Assembly (NCBI RefSeq): GCF_014284125.1
Contig: NZ_JACOFX010000001.1
Coordinates: 868,001-932,000 of the forward strand
Source: Undibacterium umbellatum
GTDB lineage: Bacteria; Pseudomonadota; Gammaproteobacteria; Burkholderiales; Burkholderiaceae_D
Direction of reading: 5' to 3'
DNA: 64,000 nt
The notes below the pieces were generated by a model. The model was not told the DNA's origin and made no database searches. It was given only the letters and a program-made list of their open reading frames with translations. Position numbers and translations under genes: made by a program. This document shows, piece by piece, positions 52,378-61,017 of this stretch (within the stretch, counting starts at the first letter, position 1; each line of letters starts with the position of its first letter).

Positions 52378-53526
52378 TCATACCGACAAATCAACCTGCT
52401 GCAAGCTATGCGCCCTGCCATCCTCACTCAGCCAGATACCAGAAGAACGAAGCTGTCCATCAGATTGATTTTGCGTATTATTCAAAGCGAACTCTGTGCT
52501 CACATTGCCCAGATACAGCGCCCCCACATTGGCTTGTTTCAAGCTTTGCAACTGATCTTTGCCGCTACCATCCTTGGTCCAAACTTTTAATTTGTCAAAG
52601 ACCGCATCGTTTTCATCTATCCAGTGATTGCCATCGCTATCATAGGCGGACAGCTCAGAAAACCCATTACCCGTGCCGGGTCCAAACAACTCACTGCCAT
52701 TATTGATCTTGCCATCATTGTTTTTGTCCAGCGCAAGAAAGCCAGCACCTTTAACAAAAGATATGTTCTCTTTTTTACCATCGCCATTTAAATCAAAGGA
52801 AAATTTCTGCGATGTTAATTGCGCAGAATGACCATCAAAATTGATTACCAGAGGATCAACTTTCTTGCCATCACCCAGCCTGATATTCGTGCTGCTTTCT
52901 TCGTGATAGCTACGGTTGAGCTGGAATGACAGATCAAAACTGATTTCTCTATTGTCCGCCGTCACGATCTTTCCACTGGCCTGAAAAGAGGTTTGCTCGG
53001 TTTCGGTATAAGAATGATGTGTGTCTATTTCCACACCCCACCCGGCTTGTTTAGGCCCGGTCGCCTGGGCGGGCGTTACCGCCTCAGTTGGCACTGGCCG
53101 CGCGGCCGCTGGTGCTGGCGCATCACTCTGCTGTATATCCGAACTGCTCAAGAGATTGATTTTCTTACCTGTCATCAATTCCACGAGATATCTGATCAGG
53201 CGTATGCGGGGATCATTCTCTGCTTCATCACTGGCTTGCTGAACTGCGTCAGCCGCAGATGCAGCGGAAGCGGAAGCGGAAGCGGAAGCGGAAGCGGAAG
53301 CGGAAGCGGTAGCGGTTCCTGTCGGCGCGGCCTGCGCAGCCCAGCCCGCATCTGAGATTCTTACATTCGTCGAAGCGTCCCTCGTATTGGCTGGCAATCT
53401 GATACTGCTGCCTTCAAAATCCGGGCGCTTATTGCCGACCCAGGCACGCAATCTTTCTTGCGTCTCCATTGTCGTTGTCGCTGCATGTTGTGATGACAGA
53501 GAAATATCCGACGATGCAATTTTCAT
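52378..53526 (-). CDS. Calcium-loop protein with Ala-Ser repeat
   Basis: A 382-residue protein beginning at MKIASSDISLSSQ behind TGGAG; no signal peptide. Near residues 72-88 an Ala-Ser repeat (SASASASASASASA) is encoded by GCTTCC-type hexamers. After a Pro/Ala linker, Ca-binding loops follow: FDLNGDGKKENIS, LDKNNDGKINNGSELFG and YDSDGNHWIDENDAVF, the dockerin/EF-hand-like pattern found in RTX-associated large secreted proteins. It probably binds calcium extracellularly. Without a signal peptide it may be a type I substrate, but the only T1SS genes in view are ruined (33 kb). The function is unknown. Confidence 0.7.
   Translation of the reverse strand: MKIASSDISLSSQHAATTTMETQERLRAWVGNKRPDFEGSSIRLPANTRDASTNVRISDAGWAAQAAPTGTATASASASASASASASAASAADAVQQASDEAENDPRIRLIRYLVELMTGKKINLLSSSDIQQSDAPAPAAARPVPTEAVTPAQATGPKQAGWGVEIDTHHSYTETEQTSFQASGKIVTADNREISFDLSFQLNRSYHEESSTNIRLGDGKKVDPLVINFDGHSAQLTSQKFSFDLNGDGKKENISFVKGAGFLALDKNNDGKINNGSELFGPGTGNGFSELSAYDSDGNHWIDENDAVFDKLKVWTKDGSGKDQLQSLKQANVGALYLGNVSTEFALNNTQNQSDGQLRSSGIWLSEDGRAHSLQQVDLSV
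53264..53305. repeat. Hexanucleotide tandem repeat (7 x GCGGAA)
   Basis: Seven perfect GCGGAA units, followed by GCGGTA, lie in the coding sequence of the calcium-loop protein and encode alternating Ala and Ser. Slippage in six-base steps keeps the frame, so copy-number change would only lengthen or shorten the linker. Confidence 0.9.
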
Positions 53527-53904
53527 GATGCGCTCCAGCCATGGGCCGTTAAACCAACAAAAACCTGGAACACATACCAGCAAACATTGCATTTTCAAGA
53601 CACGACAACGGTCCTCGCGGCTTCTGTGACAGGACGCGATCACGCATGGCTTGTCTGCCCAATATCTGTTCCATCCGCACGCATTTCGAAAGCCTTGAAC
53701 ATTCAAATGGAATATGCGTGATCTACACAGGTAACGGTAAAAGAACAAAAAGCTTTATGAAAAAAACGGCAATATGCCATTTTTTTTTGACTCGTTTCTG
53801 CCCGCTCGGGAACTGGTACACGTTGTCCAGAGTCAAAGCAAACTTGTGCGCGCATAGTGGTATGCTTGCAAACTATTTTATTTTTTCATTTTCTGGAAAG
53901 TCTT
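53527..53904. other. Divergent promoter region; no gene
   Basis: 378 bases between the divergent calcium-loop and DUF885 genes. No ORF is supported. A short GGCA-ATA-TGCC hairpin flanked by A and T runs (about 53757-53791) looks like a weak terminator or an AT-rich operator. Confidence 0.45.
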
Positions 53905-55749
53905 ATGCTCAAGTTGCGCCTTTTAACTAGTGTCCTGATTTCTGCTGGCGTACTTAGTTGCACCAGCGTTATGGCGGCGAGTGACACTGCCTCAGCTAAA
54001 GACAAACATGCTGTAGTTGCACAATCGGGGCTGCAAGGAAATCTGAAACAAAGCCAGCAACTGAGTAAGCTTGCAGATGAATACTATGACAAGCAGGCTG
54101 CTTACGATCCCCTGGAGGCGACCTATAACGGTGACACTCGCTATGATGACAAGCTGCCCATGAACTTGTCGCAAGCAGTCCGCGCCAAACAAGTCGCTAT
54201 ATGGAAGGATATTTCCAGCAAATTGGCACGTATCAAACGTGAGCAATTATCGGCAACAGATGCTGTCACCTATGACTGCCTGGACTACGAACTCAAAGCC
54301 AATCTGGACATGGCAAAATTTGATGATCATCTTTTACCGATCAATCAGATGGAAAACGTGCCAGTGACCCTGGCCCACTTTGCCTCGGGACAAAGCGCGC
54401 AGCCCATGAAAACGGTGAAACACTACGAAGTCTTTCTGCGTCGTCTGGTGCAATTGCCAACATGGATGGGACAGGCCACCAGCAATATGCGGGAAGGTGT
54501 GAAGCGCGGCATCGTCCTGCCAAAGGCATTGGTCAGCTCGGTCCTGCCCCAGTTTGCGCAACTGGTCACTGATAAAGTCGAAGATCATGCCTATTTTGCA
54601 CCAATCAAGAATTTCCCCAATGGCTTCAGAGAGGCTGAAAAGCAACGTCTGAGCAAGGAATACAAACAGGTTCTGACAAAGAAAGTCTTGCCTGCCTTGC
54701 GTCAGTTTAACCAATTCCTGACCCAGGATTATCTTGCTGCCAGCCGCAACAGCAGTGGTTTCAGCGCCTTGCCAGGGGGTGATGTCTGGTATCGTGCCCT
54801 GGTACGCGACCAGACCACAACCAGTCTGGACCCTGAAACCATTCATGCCCTGGGCTTGAAAGAAGTGGCACGCATACAAAGTGAATTTGTCGCCCTTGGC
54901 CCCAAGTTGGGTTACAGCGGTGAACCGGCAGGTTTGCCTGCCTGGATAGATACACAAAAACAGTATCGCCCCTACAAGACTGAAGCTGAGGTGCTTGATG
55001 GTTATCGACAAATAGAAAAGATGGTCAATGCCAAGTTGCCTGAACTGTTTAACAAGGTGCCCAAGGCCGCACTGGATATCCGTGCAGAACCAGAAATCAG
55101 CCGCGAGACTGCATCTGACCATTACACTCAGCCTGCCATAGATGGTTCGCGCCCAGGCGTATTCTGGGCCGTCATCAACAATCCGGCCGACTATAGCACC
55201 GTCGGTATGAAAACCCTGTACTTGCATGAGGGCCAGCCTGGCCACCATTTCCACTTGGCAACATTACAGGAATTGGACATCCCCAAGTTCCGCAAGTTTG
55301 GTGGCAATAATGCCTATACCGAAGGCTGGGCACTGTATGCTGAAACCCTTGGTAAAGAGATGGGTTTGTTTGAAAATGATCCTGCTGCTTACCTGGGTCA
55401 TCTGACGGATGAACTATTGCGCGCCACGCGCCTGGTGGTTGACACTGGCCTGCATACCAAGGGCTGGACACGTGAACAAGCTATCCAGTATCAACAGACA
55501 ACACTGGGTTACAGCGAAGCCGTTTCCCGCCAGGCAACGGAACGCTATATGGCTTGGCCAGGGCAAGCCCTCGGTTACAAGATAGGCTCATTGAAAATCG
55601 TTGAACTCAGACAAAAAGCGAGTAGCATCCTGGGCAAGCGCTTTGATCTGCGTCAATTCCATGATGTCATACTCAGCGATGGCACACTGCCCCTGGCATT
55701 ATTGGAAGCTAAAGTAAATAAGTGGATAGACAGCCAAAAGACAAATTGA
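53905..55749 (+). CDS. DUF885 family exported metallopeptidase-like protein
   Basis: A 614-residue protein of the DUF885 (M-cluster) family. The start at 53905 precedes a signal peptide (LTSVLISAGVLSCTSVMAAS); VLSC could be a weak lipobox. The Zn site is HEGQPGHHFH (His441-Glu442 and His447/448), followed by a Glu-bearing segment YTEGWALYAETLGKEMG. The HE-x-x-x-H-like order and TEGWALY helix resemble gluzincin-type peptidases such as thermolysin-like and M3 families. Proteolytic activity is likely but unproven. The following gene is independent. Confidence 0.85.
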   Translation: MLKLRLLTSVLISAGVLSCTSVMAASDTASAKDKHAVVAQSGLQGNLKQSQQLSKLADEYYDKQAAYDPLEATYNGDTRYDDKLPMNLSQAVRAKQVAIWKDISSKLARIKREQLSATDAVTYDCLDYELKANLDMAKFDDHLLPINQMENVPVTLAHFASGQSAQPMKTVKHYEVFLRRLVQLPTWMGQATSNMREGVKRGIVLPKALVSSVLPQFAQLVTDKVEDHAYFAPIKNFPNGFREAEKQRLSKEYKQVLTKKVLPALRQFNQFLTQDYLAASRNSSGFSALPGGDVWYRALVRDQTTTSLDPETIHALGLKEVARIQSEFVALGPKLGYSGEPAGLPAWIDTQKQYRPYKTEAEVLDGYRQIEKMVNAKLPELFNKVPKAALDIRAEPEISRETASDHYTQPAIDGSRPGVFWAVINNPADYSTVGMKTLYLHEGQPGHHFHLATLQELDIPKFRKFGGNNAYTEGWALYAETLGKEMGLFENDPAAYLGHLTDELLRATRLVVDTGLHTKGWTREQAIQYQQTTLGYSEAVSRQATERYMAWPGQALGYKIGSLKIVELRQKASSILGKRFDLRQFHDVILSDGTLPLALLEAKVNKWIDSQKTN

Positions 55750-55960
55750 GCAAGTTTGGATTTATTTTCTATCGCTTGATTGACCTGCAACACTATCTGA
55801 AGCAGAATGAAATCATGTGAATTCATTCTGCAAAAACAGGCAATGAATAGAACCCAGGACTGGACTTGTTAAGCAAAAGACAAGATAAGCCCTTTGCTGA
55901 CCGACTGGGTGTTCATTGCACCCACCATATGTTTGTTTAACGTGTGCAAAAGACATAGCG

Positions 55961-56845
55961 ATGAATAAAATCGATGCGCTCAACAGCATAGCTGAACAAG
56001 CCAAACGGGGAGAACTGATTTTCCCGACGAATGTTGCGGCTTCCCTCAAGATACAACAAACCCTGGACGACCCTGAGTGCAGTATCGAAACTGCAAGCAA
56101 GCTGGTTCTGAATGAGCCCTTCCTGGCTGCCCGCATGGTTGCCATTGCCAATTCGGCAGCTTACAACCGTGGCAATGATGTCACCAACGTCAAGGCAGCC
56201 ATTAGCCGCTTGGGCTTCCGCACGCTGCGTGCCGTGGTCGCCTCGTTGGTAGTACGGCAGTTGGCTGGCACCAGCAAAAACAAGCAATTGCTGGCCATGA
56301 CCAATAAGTTGTGGGAGCATACCGCCCAGGTTGCGGCGCTATCGCGCGTGATAGCGCGACGCATCACCAAGCTGGACCCGGACACTGCCATGTTTGCCGG
56401 TATTGTGCATGAAGTAGGCAATTTTTACTTGCTGTCACGTGTCGATGAGTTTCCATCCCTGCTGGAACGTGACGAGCCTGCACCAGACTCCAGCCTTGAT
56501 GATTTGCCTTCTTTCACTGATACCATCATCGACCGCGAATCAACCGAATCGCAGATAGGCGCAGCCGTCATCAAGAGCCTGATGCTGCCACAAGCCGTGG
56601 TTGAGGCGGTTGAAGCCCTGTGGTTCGGCTTGCGTGCCATGCCGCCAGAAACTCTTGGAGATACCTTGTTGTTGGCGAATGAACTGGCAACTACGCATTC
56701 ACCTATGGATATCCATTCGTATGCGGAAGAGTCTGAACAGTGTTCTTCAGAAATTGATTTCGTTGTCGGCGATGGCACACTCAATAGCATCCTGGAAGAG
56801 TCGGAAGAAGAAGTGAAAACCCTGGCAGCAGCCCTGCAACTCTGA
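55961..56845 (+). CDS. HDOD domain protein
   Basis: A 294-residue protein, mostly a HDOD domain (about 15-205), a catalytically inactive relative of HD phosphodiesterases that acts in signal transduction. Visible blocks: PTNVAASLKIQQTLDDPECS, VAIANSAAYNRGNDVTNVKA, AISRLGFRTLRAVVASLVV, and DPDTAMFAGIVHEVGNFYLL (the place of the HD motif, here retaining His-Glu rather than His-Asp). A C-terminal helical tail is acidic. HDOD proteins often connect chemotaxis and c-di-GMP circuits; a chemoreceptor lies 4 kb upstream. Confidence 0.87.
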   Translation: MNKIDALNSIAEQAKRGELIFPTNVAASLKIQQTLDDPECSIETASKLVLNEPFLAARMVAIANSAAYNRGNDVTNVKAAISRLGFRTLRAVVASLVVRQLAGTSKNKQLLAMTNKLWEHTAQVAALSRVIARRITKLDPDTAMFAGIVHEVGNFYLLSRVDEFPSLLERDEPAPDSSLDDLPSFTDTIIDRESTESQIGAAVIKSLMLPQAVVEAVEALWFGLRAMPPETLGDTLLLANELATTHSPMDIHSYAEESEQCSSEIDFVVGDGTLNSILEESEEEVKTLAAALQL

Positions 56846-56870
56846 ACTTGCTCTGAACCTGTCTGTGTGC

Positions 56871-56904
56871 AAAACCAAAGGGAGCAAATGCTCCCTTTGG
56901 TTTT
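56871..56904. terminator. Bidirectional terminator
   Basis: A 16-bp perfect stem AAAACCAAAGGGAGCA / TGCTCCCTTTGGTTTT around AA between the convergent HDOD and prpE genes. Both flanks end in T on their own strand, so both transcripts should stop here. Confidence 0.9.
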
Positions 56905-56922
56905 GTGCCTAATTGTTAATAC

Positions 56923-58812
56923 TCAAGCCGTCAGCGCTGCCTGAATTTGCTGCAAGGAAGAAGGGTCTTCTATCGTCGTCAAATCCCCAGCTTCACGTCC
57001 TTCGCAAATCGCCTGTATGGATCGGCGCAGCAACTTACCGGAGCGGGTTTTCGGCAACATGCTGACAAAATGCACACGTGACGGTCTTGCAACTGCCCCT
57101 AGCTGCTTGTCAACCACACTCATGACCTCGGCTTCCAGCGCCCGCTTTTGTTCTGGCGTTTCAGCCAGTTCAGGATTTTTGAGTATGGCAAAAGCCACAG
57201 CCACTTGGCCCTTTAGCTTATCTTCCACACCCACCACCGCCACTTCAGAAATTTGTGGATGGCTGGAAATGCTCTCTTCTATCTCACGGGTACCCAGCCT
57301 GTGCCCTGCAACATTGATGACATCATCGGTGCGGCCAAGGATGAAGTAATAGCCATCAGCATCCCTGATGCCCCAGTCAAAGGTTGAATATAATTGCTCA
57401 TGCGAGAAATTGGACCAGTAGGTATTTACAAAACGCTGGTCGTCGCCATACACGGTTTGCATGCAACCTGGTGGCAACGGTCCTTTGATAGCAACTACAC
57501 CTTTTTCATTGGCTGCACATTCTGCACCCGTGTTTTCATTGATGATGCGTACGTCATAACCGTACATGGCTACACCTGGACTACCGAGGCGGGTGGCGGT
57601 CTGCTCAACGCCACGCGCGACCGACAATATGGGCCAGCCAGTCTCGGTTTGCCAGTAATTGTCGACAATGGGCACGCCAAGTTCGGTTGCTATCCAGCTT
57701 GAAGTAGTTTCATCAAGCGGCTCACCTGCCAGGTAAAGAGCTTTGAGCGAGGACAAATCATATTTGCGCATTAGCTCAAGCGGATGCTTTTTCAAGACGC
57801 GCACTGCAGTCGGCGCCGAGAACATACGCGTGACCTTGTATTTCTCGACGATGCTCCACCAGATGCCAGCATCAGGGCGTATAGGCGTACCTTCATACAT
57901 GATGGTGGCCATACCAGCAATTAACGGACCATAGACGATGTACGAGTGGCCCACCACCCAGCCTATGTCCGAAGTCGCAAAATAGGTTTCTCCCGGCTTG
58001 CCGCAGAAAATATGCTTCATCGACGACGCCAGCGCCACTGCATAACCACCGACATCACGCTGCACACCTTTGGGCTTGCCCGTCGTACCCGAGGTGTACA
58101 AGACGTAGGACATGGCGTTTGATTCCAGCCAGGTTACAGGTACTTGTGCATCCAGATGCTGCGCTCTGGCTGTCGCATAATCAACATCACGCCCGGCCAC
58201 CAACTTCATTTCGTCCAGACCGCGATTCACCAGCAAGACATGTGCAGGTTTGTGCTCAGCCAAGGCTATGGCCTCATCCAGCAAGGGTTTATATGGCACA
58301 GCTTTACCACCTCGCATGCCTGCATCAGCCGATACCACCAGTACAGGCTTCGCATCATCAATCCGCGTACCCAGGCTCTTTGAAGCAAAACCACCAAACA
58401 CGACGGAATGCACGGCACCTATGCGGGCGCAGGCGAGCATGGCAAACGCCGCTTCGGCAATCATGGGCATGTAGATCAACACCCTGTCGCCCTGCTTGAC
58501 ACCCAGGCTAAGCATGATGGCAGCCATGCGCTGCACTTCTGCATGCAACTCGGCAAAACTATAAGTTTTTTCGATATTGGTTTCAGTAGAAATGGCGATC
58601 AGCGCGGGCTGGTCTGCCTGGGTAGCCAGCCAGCGATCGACAGCGTTATGGCAGAGATTGGTTTCACCGCCGACATACCATTTGGCAAATGGTGGTTTGC
58701 TATGATCCAACACCTGATCATAAGGCTTGTGCCAGTCTATCAGTTTGGCTTCCTGGTCCCAGAAAGCTTCGGGCGCTTGTATGGATTTTTGATAAAAAGC
58801 AGCATAAGACAT
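56923..58812 (-). CDS. prpE: Propionate-CoA ligase (propionyl-CoA synthetase)
   Basis: A 629-residue acyl-CoA synthetase. The N-terminal Acs-type segment SYAAFYQKSIQAPEAFWDQEA, the phosphate loop YTSGTTGKPKGVQRDVGG (the Arg-Asp-Val-Gly-Gly extension fits PrpE rather than Acs), and DIGWVVGHSYIVYGPL are present. The C-terminal domain has LGRTDDVINVAGHRLGTREIE and the catalytic Lys in KTRSGKLLRRSIQ. It activates propionate for the methylcitrate cycle, and prpF and acnD follow upstream on the same strand. AAGGAGATACC precedes the ATG. A PQ-loop-like gene separates it from prpF, so the transcript linkage is uncertain. Confidence 0.92.
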   Translation of the reverse strand: MSYAAFYQKSIQAPEAFWDQEAKLIDWHKPYDQVLDHSKPPFAKWYVGGETNLCHNAVDRWLATQADQPALIAISTETNIEKTYSFAELHAEVQRMAAIMLSLGVKQGDRVLIYMPMIAEAAFAMLACARIGAVHSVVFGGFASKSLGTRIDDAKPVLVVSADAGMRGGKAVPYKPLLDEAIALAEHKPAHVLLVNRGLDEMKLVAGRDVDYATARAQHLDAQVPVTWLESNAMSYVLYTSGTTGKPKGVQRDVGGYAVALASSMKHIFCGKPGETYFATSDIGWVVGHSYIVYGPLIAGMATIMYEGTPIRPDAGIWWSIVEKYKVTRMFSAPTAVRVLKKHPLELMRKYDLSSLKALYLAGEPLDETTSSWIATELGVPIVDNYWQTETGWPILSVARGVEQTATRLGSPGVAMYGYDVRIINENTGAECAANEKGVVAIKGPLPPGCMQTVYGDDQRFVNTYWSNFSHEQLYSTFDWGIRDADGYYFILGRTDDVINVAGHRLGTREIEESISSHPQISEVAVVGVEDKLKGQVAVAFAILKNPELAETPEQKRALEAEVMSVVDKQLGAVARPSRVHFVSMLPKTRSGKLLRRSIQAICEGREAGDLTTIEDPSSLQQIQAALTA

Positions 58813-58871
58813 GGTATCTCCTTCATTTTATTATCACTGGAACCGCATTTTTTACAATTTACAATCAGGAC

Positions 58872-59597
58872 TCAGGCAAAGCCGCTCCTGCGCTGTCGCG
58901 CCCGAGGACTGAATTCCACCCATGTAAACAAGTACATGATCGCCATCTTGGTGATGGCACTGACCGTCGCCAAAAACAATAAAGGCCAACCAGTCTGCAA
59001 GCCCATGGCAAAGGCAAACAAGATCGTCGTCACATCCATGGCCAAAATGAACTGGCTCATATTCAACGAGGCCGCACCGGTTTTACCAGACTTCCAGATC
59101 AGACTGATCTGATGCGCATATCCCTGGGCCAAAAACAGGGTAACCAGCACGATCAGGCTTTGAGAAACCTTGCGACCTTCATCTATAAAAGTTCCATCGA
59201 AAACCCTGCTGATCATCAGCCCCGACAAGGCCAGGAACATGATGACTGCCGCCATCATGGAAGAAGCAAAAGCAAGTTTGGTCTTGCGGTCTGTATAAAT
59301 TTCCCACAATAAAACCAGTATCAGCATCGCTGCTATCATCCTCGGCCAGACAATGAAATGATTGAATGGCCGTATGGAATAACCATAAACAAAGAATGAG
59401 CAATACGCCAGGAAGCTGACAGTGAACTGGTTTAAGGACAGCAAGTCAGTCGGCTTTTCGCTCTCACTACCATTCACTCCTAGCGCTGTCCGTGCCGCAG
59501 CCTTTCTATCCCAAACCATCTTCACCTGTGACCAGATCCCGTACAGGCTGATCAGTATAAAGATGGAGTTCAAACTGCCGGCGAGGGTGTACCACAT
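58872..59597 (-). CDS. PQ-loop-like seven-helix membrane protein
   Basis: A 241-residue inner-membrane protein with about seven hydrophobic helices. Two related segments, GIWSQVKMVWDRKAAARTAL with LNQFTVSFLAYCSFFVYGY, and GYAHQISLIWKSGKTGAASL with MSQFILAMDVTTILFAFAMG, look like an internal duplication of a SWEET/PQ-loop unit: aromatic-x-x-Gln, W(D/K)-x-x-K and a following Ser/Leu-Asn-x-x-Gln-Phe. The classical Pro-Gln is absent (His-Gln and Ser-Gln). It may be a transporter of a small metabolite. It lies between prpE and prpF on the same strand. The family call is tentative. Confidence 0.55.
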   Translation of the reverse strand: MWYTLAGSLNSIFILISLYGIWSQVKMVWDRKAAARTALGVNGSESEKPTDLLSLNQFTVSFLAYCSFFVYGYSIRPFNHFIVWPRMIAAMLILVLLWEIYTDRKTKLAFASSMMAAVIMFLALSGLMISRVFDGTFIDEGRKVSQSLIVLVTLFLAQGYAHQISLIWKSGKTGAASLNMSQFILAMDVTTILFAFAMGLQTGWPLLFLATVSAITKMAIMYLFTWVEFSPRARQRRSGFA

Positions 59598-59654
59598 GCT
59601 TATCCTTCATTTCACAGTTTTTTTGCACAAAAATCCGGGCGCAAACCTGCCATG

Positions 59655-59678
59655 CACTCAGGTGCTTCCACCTGAGTG
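59655..59678. other. Stem-loop between prpF and the PQ-loop-like gene
   Basis: A 9-bp stem CACTCAGGT / ACCTGAGTG with a 6-base loop lies about 70 bases after the prpF stop. There is no T tract, so it could be a processing or attenuation hairpin that separates acnD-prpF from the genes downstream. Confidence 0.45.
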
Positions 59679-59748
59679 TTGGTTATGTTTATCTTGAATT
59701 ACTTTGCTTGCTGCAGGCTTACCAGGCACGCCAACAGCCAAAAAAGAA

Positions 59749-60939
59749 TCAGAAGCCGCCGCCGGGTATGCGTACCCAACCTTCCATGAGCACACGTGCG
59801 CTGCGGCTCATGATGGCCTTGGTGACACTCCATTCGCCGTTGACTTGCGTCGCTTCTGCGCCCACCCGCAAAGTGCCGGATGGGTGACCAAAACGCACCG
59901 CAGTGCGTGTACCACCGCCAGCAGCCAAATTCACGAGGGTGCCGGGGATTGCTGCCGCAGTACCGATAGCCACGGCTGCTGTCCCCATCATCGCATGATG
60001 CAGCTTGCCCATGGATAGGGCGCGTACCAGCAAATCGATATCCGCTGTCTGGACTTGTTTGCCGCTGGACGAAGTGTAGTCAGCAGCCTTGGCAACAAAA
60101 GCTACCTTGGGGGTATGCTGGCGTTGTGCCGCTTCAGAGATATCCTTGATCAGGCCCATACGCAATGCGCCATGCGCACGTATAGTCTCAAACATGGCAA
60201 GAGCCTTGGCATCACCATTGATGGCGTCCTGCAATTCAGTACCTGTATAGCCTATCGCTTCTGCATTGATGAAGATGGTGGGAATACCGGCGTTGATCAT
60301 GGTTGCCTTCAGCATACCGACACCCGGTACGTCCAGGTCATCGACCAGATTGCCAGTCGGGAACATCGAGCCGCCTGCACCCTCTTCATCGGCTGCCGGG
60401 TCCATGAATTCAAGCTGTACTTCTGCCGCCGGAAAGGTGACTCCATCAAGTTCAAAATCACCAGTTTCCTGTACTGCCCCATCAGTCATAGGCACATGAG
60501 CAATGATGGTCTTGCTGATATTTGCCTGCCATACGCGGATAGTGGCGATACCGTTTTGCGGAATACGCTCAGCATCCACCAGGCCAGCACTGATGGCGAA
60601 AGCGCCGACTGCCGCAGACAGGTTACCGCAATTGCCGCTCCAGTCTACAAAGGCCTTGTCTATCGCCACTTGGCCAAATAGATAGTCGACATCATGGTCA
60701 GGCTTGCTGCTTTTTGAGAGTATGACAGTCTTGCTGGTACTTGAAGTTGCACCGCCCATGCCGTCAATCTGTTTGCCATAAGGGTCGGGGCTGCCTATCA
60801 CGCGCAATAGCAAGGCATCGCGTGCTGCACCTGATTGTTGTGCAGCTACTGGCAAATCCTGCAGGCGAAAAAACACGCCCTTGCTGGTGCCGCCACGCAT
60901 ATAGGTTGCAGGAACTTTGATCTGTGGAAGATGTGCCAT
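59749..60939 (-). CDS. prpF: 2-methylaconitate cis-trans isomerase PrpF
   Basis: A 396-residue enzyme of the PrpF family (diaminopimelate-epimerase fold). It carries the family start KVPATYMRGGTSKGVFF with the Arg-Gly-Gly-Thr-Ser-Lys block, GGATSSTSKTVILS, and WSGNCGNLSAAVGAFA, with the catalytic-type Cys. In the AcnD pathway PrpF isomerises the product of AcnD so that hydratase can complete conversion of 2-methylcitrate to 2-methylisocitrate. acnD is directly upstream with 78 bases between. Members of the PrpF family act on other tricarboxylates too, but the acnD neighbour settles this. Confidence 0.95.
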   Translation of the reverse strand: MAHLPQIKVPATYMRGGTSKGVFFRLQDLPVAAQQSGAARDALLLRVIGSPDPYGKQIDGMGGATSSTSKTVILSKSSKPDHDVDYLFGQVAIDKAFVDWSGNCGNLSAAVGAFAISAGLVDAERIPQNGIATIRVWQANISKTIIAHVPMTDGAVQETGDFELDGVTFPAAEVQLEFMDPAADEEGAGGSMFPTGNLVDDLDVPGVGMLKATMINAGIPTIFINAEAIGYTGTELQDAINGDAKALAMFETIRAHGALRMGLIKDISEAAQRQHTPKVAFVAKAADYTSSSGKQVQTADIDLLVRALSMGKLHHAMMGTAAVAIGTAAAIPGTLVNLAAGGGTRTAVRFGHPSGTLRVGAEATQVNGEWSVTKAIMSRSARVLMEGWVRIPGGGF

Positions 60940-61017
60940 GTATTTACTCTTTTAAATTTGACTCAGAGGCAGCACTACTCCGTCAAGAGTAGTGCTTGCA
61001 AACCGTATCAGTAGAAC

